Below, in pieces: positions 59,525 through 64,000 of a DNA stretch of 64,000 nt (within the stretch, counting starts at the first letter, position 1; the number at the start of each line of letters is the position of its first letter). The stretch comes from Psychrobacillus psychrodurans (GTDB lineage Bacteria > Bacillota > Bacilli > Bacillales_A > Planococcaceae). The DNA is taken from assembly GCA_900114885.1 (NCBI GenBank), contig FOUN01000004.1, forward strand, positions 1 to 64,000. Reading direction: 5' to 3'. The notes below the pieces were generated by a model, which was not told the DNA's origin, made no database searches, and worked only from the letters and a program-made list of their open reading frames with translations. The translations under genes were made by a program, and so were the position numbers.

Positions 59525-60484
59525 TTAACATTTTTTTGAACTGTAGTTCGTGTAGTAAGTATTAGAGCCTTTTCCGTATTTTACTAAGTCAGAGCTTGAT
59601 AGGATTCTTTTTGCTTCATACCTGTTGTTTAAAAGTAGAAACTCTCTACATTCTTTATTAGTAATAGTTTCTTTACAGAGCGAAAAATAAGTGGAAACTG
59701 CTTTTTTGTGTGCATATGAATTGTTTTCTTTACAAGTAGGACAATACCAAGTTCGGGCTATTTTCTGCATTCCAATAAATCCGCAGCTTTCACATTTTAC
59801 TCCGAGCTTTAAATCTTTAAGTGAAATTGAGAAATATTCGATAAGAGGAATGGATGGAGGCGAATAGGTACTTCTTAGAATTACTTCTTTTATTTTCTCC
59901 ATTTCTTTTTGACTTAAGGTTGAACTATTTTCGGGGAAATGTCGTAGGTAGGAACGCATTTCATTCCTATACATTATTTTAACGCCGCTGACTGAATGTT
60001 TAACAAAACTATTACGAGACGCAAAGATTACTACACCATGAATTGGGACTGAAATATTATACTGGAGGAAGAACTGAGAAAGTTGATATTTATATTCATT
60101 CAACTGATTTGCGGGGCAAGGATATTTAGTTATTCTTCCATCCTCTTTTCGTTGGATAAGTTGTGATGGATTAGTCGAAAACTCTAATTCCCCAATGATG
60201 TTTTTTACTTCAAGAATTACTACTCCATATGGGGTTATTATCAGGAAGTCTAATTCAAATGCAAATTCCGCAAAGAGAAACACCTTGTGAAAAATATAAC
60301 ATCTATATGGAATTTTCATTTGCTCTAGCACTTTGTAAATAACCTCTTCACCATAATCTCCTGCTTTAATAGCACCTATCTCTTTAGAAATTCTTGTATA
60401 TTGTGGATGTTGCGGAGAAAGTCTTTCTATTAAATCAGACATTCTTGCTACATATTTTGAAGGGGAATACGGTTTAATTATCAA
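59525..60484 (-). CDS. NERD-domain (nuclease-related) protein with zinc-ribbon
   Basis: 319 residues. NERD domain (about 30-160): GAIKAGDYGEEVIYKVL, ELDFLIITPYGVVILEVKNIIGELEF, with the D...ExK nuclease-like core. Near residue 230 a zinc ribbon: CESCGFIG...WYCPTCKEN. NERD proteins are presumed DNA- or RNA-processing; several lie in accessory or defence-type loci. Flanked on its 5' side by the GC-rich array at 60660-61105. Substrate unknown. Confidence 0.85.
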   Translation of the reverse strand: MIIKPYSPSKYVARMSDLIERLSPQHPQYTRISKEIGAIKAGDYGEEVIYKVLEQMKIPYRCYIFHKVFLFAEFAFELDFLIITPYGVVILEVKNIIGELEFSTNPSQLIQRKEDGRITKYPCPANQLNEYKYQLSQFFLQYNISVPIHGVVIFASRNSFVKHSVSGVKIMYRNEMRSYLRHFPENSSTLSQKEMEKIKEVILRSTYSPPSIPLIEYFSISLKDLKLGVKCESCGFIGMQKIARTWYCPTCKENNSYAHKKAVSTYFSLCKETITNKECREFLLLNNRYEAKRILSSSDLVKYGKGSNTYYTNYSSKKC

Positions 60485-60659
60485 ATTATCATCACCTCTT
60501 CAACACAATATCACGAATAGTTAGTCTTTTCTAGACTAAATTTTTTTATTGTGCAGATTGGTGAATAAAGAATGCTTGAAAAGCGGTATTGACTCTTTTT
60601 AGTGCTCAGTTTCTGCTGGACGGATACCAGACTGGCTCCAGCACTTTGACTACTCGATC

Positions 60660-61105
60660 GGGCGATTGCGACTTCTTCTCGGGCGTTCGTCCTACCCCGG
60701 GCGGATAGCAGGTTGGTTCGGGCGCTTAAAATAGTCGAGCGGGCGGTTGCGACTTCCTCTTGGGCGTTCGTCCTACCCCCGGGCGGATAGCAGGTTGGCT
60801 TGGGCGCTTAGAATACTCGAACGGGCGGTTGCGACTTCCTCTCAGGCGTTCGTCCTACCCCCGGGCGGATAGCAGGTTGGTTCGGGCGCTTAAAATAGTC
60901 GAGCGGGCGGTTGCGACTTCCTCTCGGGCGTTCGTCCTCCCCCCGGGCGGATAGCAGGTTGGCCTGGGCACTTAGAATACTCGAACGGGCGGTTGCGACT
61001 TCCTCTCAGGCGTTCGTCCTCCCCCCGGGCGGATAGCAGGTTGGTTCGGGCGCTTAAAGTAGTCGAGCGGGCGGTTGCGACTTCCTTTTGGGCTTTCGCC
61101 ATTCG
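60660..61105. repeat. GC-rich 21-bp periodic array 3 (core GGGCG) with 82-bp higher-order repeat
   Basis: GGGCG (rarely AGGCG or GGGCA) begins at 60660, 60681, 60699, 60720, 60741, 60762, 60781, 60802, 60823, 60844, 60863, 60884, 60905, 60926, 60945, 60966, 60987, 61008, 61027, 61048, 61069, with GGGC at 61090. Steps are 21-21-21-19 (first 18), an 82-bp unit. Every other unit alternates AAATAGTCGAGC and GAATACTCGAAC, giving a 164-bp repeat. 82 is not a multiple of three, so it is not coding. A diverged flank begins near 60612. No gene lies between 60485 and 61158. Confidence 0.95.
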
Positions 61106-61112
61106 CCTGCAC

Positions 61113-61143
61113 AAAAAAAACAGACACCCGAAGATGTCTGTTT
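61113..61143 (-). terminator. metNPQ operon terminator
   Basis: AAACAGACA/TGTCTGTTT stem with eight T residues on the minus strand, 15 bp after metQ. Confidence 0.9.
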
Positions 61144-61158
61144 CCTCAAATAATATTA

Positions 61159-61971
61159 TTATTTTACTGGTACTACCGATCCGCCCCACTCGCTTAGGAT
61201 GAAGTCTTGAATTTCTTCAGATTTCAATGCTTCTACTAAAGCTTTAATCTCTTTATTGTCTTCATCACCTGAGTTTACAGCAATGATATTCACATATGGA
61301 GATTCATTAGATTCTTCAATTGCAATAGAATCTTCTAATGGATTGATACCAGCGTCTATTGCGTAGTTAGAGTTGATCAATACTGCATCGCCTTCTTCGT
61401 TTTCATATAACTGAACCATCAGTGCTGATTCATAGTTAGCGTCAAATTCAAGATTTTTAGGATTATCAACGATGTCTTTCACTTCAGCTTTTGTTTTGTC
61501 AACACCATCTGCTAATTTAATTAGTCCTTTTGCTTCTAACATAGCAAGAATACGACCGTGATCTGCAACAGAGTTACTCATTAGAATTGTTGCACCTTCT
61601 GGAAGCTCTTCAATAGAACCATATTTTTTAGAATATAAACCGATTGGTTCAATATGTATTTCACCAGCGTTAGCAAAATCATATCCAAAATCAGCTTTTT
61701 GTGACTCAAAGTAAGGGATATGTTGGAAATAATTCGCATCCAAGTCACCTGAATCTAAATCTTTGTTTGGTAATACATAATCTTGATACGATTCTACAAC
61801 AAGTTCAATTCCTTGTTCTTCAAGAATTGGTTTAACTTCTTCTAATATAACTGCATGAGGTACGTTCGATGCACCTATTACAAGTTTACTACCCTCTTCT
61901 TCTCCGCACGCTGCAAGTGTTAATGCACTCACTGATAATAAAGCTCCAGCTAATAACTTCTTCATTTTCAA
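61159..61971 (-). CDS. metQ: Methionine ABC transporter substrate-binding lipoprotein MetQ
   Basis: 270 residues. Lipoprotein signal with lipobox LAAC (Cys21). NLPA-family domain: VPHAVILEEVKPILEEQGIELVVE, QHIPYFESQKADFGYD, YGSIEELPEGATILMSNS. Binds methionine on the outer membrane face. Last gene of metNPQ. Confidence 0.95.
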   Translation of the reverse strand: MKMKKLLAGALLSVSALTLAACGEEEGSKLVIGASNVPHAVILEEVKPILEEQGIELVVESYQDYVLPNKDLDSGDLDANYFQHIPYFESQKADFGYDFANAGEIHIEPIGLYSKKYGSIEELPEGATILMSNSVADHGRILAMLEAKGLIKLADGVDKTKAEVKDIVDNPKNLEFDANYESALMVQLYENEEGDAVLINSNYAIDAGINPLEDSIAIEESNESPYVNIIAVNSGDEDNKEIKALVEALKSEEIQDFILSEWGGSVVPVK

Positions 61972-62027
61972 ATCTCTCCCTTTTTACCTATGTTTTCTAT
62001 GTGATCGAGTACTCTCGTTTACACCTA

Positions 62028-62696
62028 TTATCGTTTATCTATTTTTGTAGTAATTAAATCGCCTATCCACTGAATTATAAATACCATGATTAATATTAGT
62101 ATTGTGGCAACAAGTGTTACATCTGTTCTACCTCTTTGGAATCCATCTAAGAATGCTAGCGTTCCTAGTCCCCCAGCACCGATAATACCGGCCATAGCTG
62201 TATAACCAACTAGTGAAATCCCCGTAACCGTAATACCTGATACTAATGCGGGCATAGATTCTGGCAATAGAACCTTCCAAATAACAGTAGAAGTTTTAGC
62301 GCCCATCGATTTAGCTGCTTCTAGTACTCCTTTATCAATTTCTCGTAGAGCGATCAACACCATACGAGCGTAAAATGGAGCAGCTCCAATAACTAAAGCT
62401 GGGAATGCAGCATTTGGCCCACGCATTGTTCCAACTAAAAACTTCGTTAATGGGATTAATAAAATAATCAAAATAATAAATGGAATGGAACGGAATATAT
62501 TAACGAAAGCTCCTGTTAACCAGTTCGCTAACTTGTTCGCCCATGCTTGATGAGGACTAGTTAAGAAAAGTAAAAGACCGAGCACTAGCCCAATAATTGC
62601 TGTCAGTATAGTAGATACTGCAGTCATGTATAATGTTTCAACGGTAGCTTCCCACATTTTTGGCCAATCAACATTAGGAAATAAATCATTAATCAT
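62028..62696 (-). CDS. metP: Methionine ABC transporter permease MetP
   Basis: 222 residues with five helices. EAA loop: EAAKSMGAKTSTVIWKVLLPESMP for contact with MetN. Start overlaps metN by 8 bases. Equivalent to MetI in E. coli. Confidence 0.95.
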   Translation of the reverse strand: MINDLFPNVDWPKMWEATVETLYMTAVSTILTAIIGLVLGLLLFLTSPHQAWANKLANWLTGAFVNIFRSIPFIILIILLIPLTKFLVGTMRGPNAAFPALVIGAAPFYARMVLIALREIDKGVLEAAKSMGAKTSTVIWKVLLPESMPALVSGITVTGISLVGYTAMAGIIGAGGLGTLAFLDGFQRGRTDVTLVATILILIMVFIIQWIGDLITTKIDKR

Positions 62697-63714
62697 TGTT
62701 GATCACCTCTGTATTTACTTTTTGTTCATGTATATAGCGGATGGCCTCATCCACCAATAACGCATCTCCTTCTAGTTGAAGGATTAAGGTACCAAATGCG
62801 CCATTTTGTGTATGCGAAATATTACCTTGGACAATATTGACTTCTAAATCAAATTGCTTAATAAGTCTCGACAATATTGGTTGTTCTGTTTGCTCTCCAA
62901 CAAATACTAGCTTTATCAGCTTGCCATTTGGATATAGCTCTTTTAAATGCTGTATTGTTTGTATTGCTTTATTGGAATCACTTACTTGCGAGACAAAACG
63001 TTTCGTAATAGGTTGTTGCGGGTTTTGGAATACATCTAGTACTTTTCCTTCTTCTACTACATGACCTTTTTCCATTACTGCAACACGACCGCAAATCTTT
63101 TGAATAACCTGCATCTCGTGGGTAATCAAAACAATTGTCAGCCCTAATTTTTCATTGATACTAACTAATAAGTCTAAAATTGAGTCTGTAGTTTCTGGGT
63201 CTAACGCAGAGGTTGCTTCATCACAGAGAAGCACTTCTGGACGATTGGCTAATGCCCGCGCAATTCCGACACGTTGTTTTTGTCCTCCTGATAACTGTGA
63301 AGGATAATAATGTCCGCGACCTTCTAAACCAACTAAATCAATTAGTTCCTCTACTCTTGAAGAACGTTGTGCTTGTGGAACACCAGCAATTTCTAATGGA
63401 AAAGCAATATTTTCCGCAACCGTTCTTGACCATAACAGATTAAAGTGTTGGAAAATCATACTTACCTTTTGTCTTACTTGACGAAGCTTCACTTCATTTA
63501 TCTTAGTAATATCTTGATTGTTGACGATAATTTGACCCGAAGTTGGCTTTTCTAATCCATTCAATAATCGAATAAGTGTACTCTTTCCTGCACCACTGTA
63601 TCCAATGATGCCGAAAATTTCACCTTTCTTTATGTCAAGATTCACCTCTTCAACTGCAACGATTGTACCTTGTTTCGTGCTAAATTTTTTCGAAACATTA
63701 TTTAAACTAATCAT
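62689..63714 (-). CDS. metN: Methionine ABC transporter ATPase MetN
   Basis: 341 residues. Walker A GYSGAGKST, signature LSGGQKQR, Walker B VLLCDEATSALDPET, H-loop LITHE; C-terminal NIL domain (about 265-341) for methionine-dependent regulation. First gene of the operon under the SAM-I riboswitch. Confidence 0.96.
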   Translation of the reverse strand: MISLNNVSKKFSTKQGTIVAVEEVNLDIKKGEIFGIIGYSGAGKSTLIRLLNGLEKPTSGQIIVNNQDITKINEVKLRQVRQKVSMIFQHFNLLWSRTVAENIAFPLEIAGVPQAQRSSRVEELIDLVGLEGRGHYYPSQLSGGQKQRVGIARALANRPEVLLCDEATSALDPETTDSILDLLVSINEKLGLTIVLITHEMQVIQKICGRVAVMEKGHVVEEGKVLDVFQNPQQPITKRFVSQVSDSNKAIQTIQHLKELYPNGKLIKLVFVGEQTEQPILSRLIKQFDLEVNIVQGNISHTQNGAFGTLILQLEGDALLVDEAIRYIHEQKVNTEVINND

Positions 63715-63857
63715 GGGAAACTTGCCACCTTTCTACGAAATGCTCAATTGCCTATCTATCTTCAAGAAATATTGTATGAATTTTTAATCCTGCATTTTAA
63801 AACTACTCAATGAGTCAACAGTTACTATGTAAATACATATACTTCCCATTTCTATCT

Positions 63858-63892
63858 AAAAAAACCCTCCTGCAAAAGAGCAGAAGGGTTTT
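63858..63892 (-). terminator. Expression-platform terminator of the SAM riboswitch
   Basis: AACCCTTCTGC with GCAGGAGGGTT on the minus strand, followed by TTTTTTT; lies 144 bp before metN. Confidence 0.9.
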
Positions 63893-64000
63893 AAGTTATT
63901 TATTTTAATAACGTTCATCCATTCTCTCATTTCCCAAAGCAACAGCTTTGCGTGATTTGGCACCATTTCATTTACATGACGGTTGCCGGGCTTCATAGGG
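63893..64000 (-). promoter_or_regulatory. SAM-I riboswitch (S-box), 5' part cut by the window end
   Basis: Minus-strand RNA reads CCCTATGAAGCCCGGCAACC (S-box core), then ATGGTGCCAAATCACGCAAAGC and TTTGGGAAATGAGAGAATGG. The 5' part with P1 lies beyond base 64000. High SAM stabilises the aptamer and the downstream terminator, shutting off metNPQ. Confidence 0.93.

Noticed and set aside
60612-61105. CRISPR array
   Set aside because: Cores are 5-11 bp and the remaining unit is also repeated; there are no unique spacers of about 30 bp and no cas genes in the window.
60760-61202. Open frames of 60-100 residues over the GC-rich array (both strands)
   Set aside because: They arise from high G+C with few stops; the 82-bp unit changes frame at each copy and no ribosome-binding sites are seen.

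Overview
The window is chromosomal DNA of an endospore-forming, AT-rich (about mid-30s % G+C by eye) member of the Bacillales. Gene order follows the region of Bacillus subtilis that carries yugJ, yugI, yugE, patB, yuxJ, pbpD, yufK, mrpA-G, yuiABDE, yumB, yutI/J/M, yuzB/D, yutD-F, lipA, yunB-F, sufCDSUB and metNPQ. With the protein divergence, this suggests a Planococcaceae-type genus (Psychrobacillus, Sporosarcina or Lysinibacillus-like). The family assignment is inference; spore formation is supported by yunB and a cotX/cotW module.

Layout. 1-890: 5' end of a leftward 16S rRNA gene, its leader and an rrn promoter. 891-2613: MgtC-family protein and a cation-efflux protein. 2688-9506: leftward rocA-rocD-glutamate dehydrogenase-alcohol dehydrogenase, with a divergent RocR-like regulator whose AAA+ domain has lost its working parts. 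9754-12877: S1-domain protein and an ECF sigma/membrane anti-sigma pair with a clear autoregulatory promoter. 13006-20828: NSS transporter, small HTH protein, yugE, patB, cyclophilin lipoprotein, yuxJ-like MFS, pbpD. 21379-28747: P-loop protein, yufK and the complete mrpABCDEFG Na+/H+ antiporter operon. 28873-37849: polysaccharide deacetylase, pepA, yui genes, and type-II NADH dehydrogenase and Fe-S carrier genes. 38131-39459: spore-coat module. 39676-44207: yutJ, yuzB, yutF, yutE, a DUF3055 gene, yutD, lipA. 44316-46145: NhaC-family transporter under a lysine riboswitch. 46187-52332: yunB, yunD, yunE, yunF, a FAD monooxygenase, a DUF3891 protein. 52525-57705: sufCDSUB. 57993-60484: accessory genes (tiny ORF with an apparent ATT start, dicarboxylate symporter, NERD nuclease-like). 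61159-64000: metNPQ with a SAM-I riboswitch cut by the window end.

The genes form several working units. Ornithine goes through RocD, RocA and glutamate dehydrogenase to 2-oxoglutarate. The Mrp complex exchanges Na+ for H+. SufCDSUB builds Fe-S clusters, with A-type and Nfu-type carriers elsewhere in the window and LipA as one Fe-S client. MetNPQ imports methionine under SAM control.

The most unusual material is intergenic. Three arrays (9565-9690, 42744-42888, 60660-61105) repeat a short core every 21 bp, with a different core in each (ACTTGC, GCCC-TAA, GGGCG). The third also has an 82/164-bp higher-order repeat and is GC-rich in an AT-rich genome. A second dispersed family, with GTTGGTCGTGA and TTCGGTAATCTT motifs, sits just 3' of four rightward genes, always in the same orientation.
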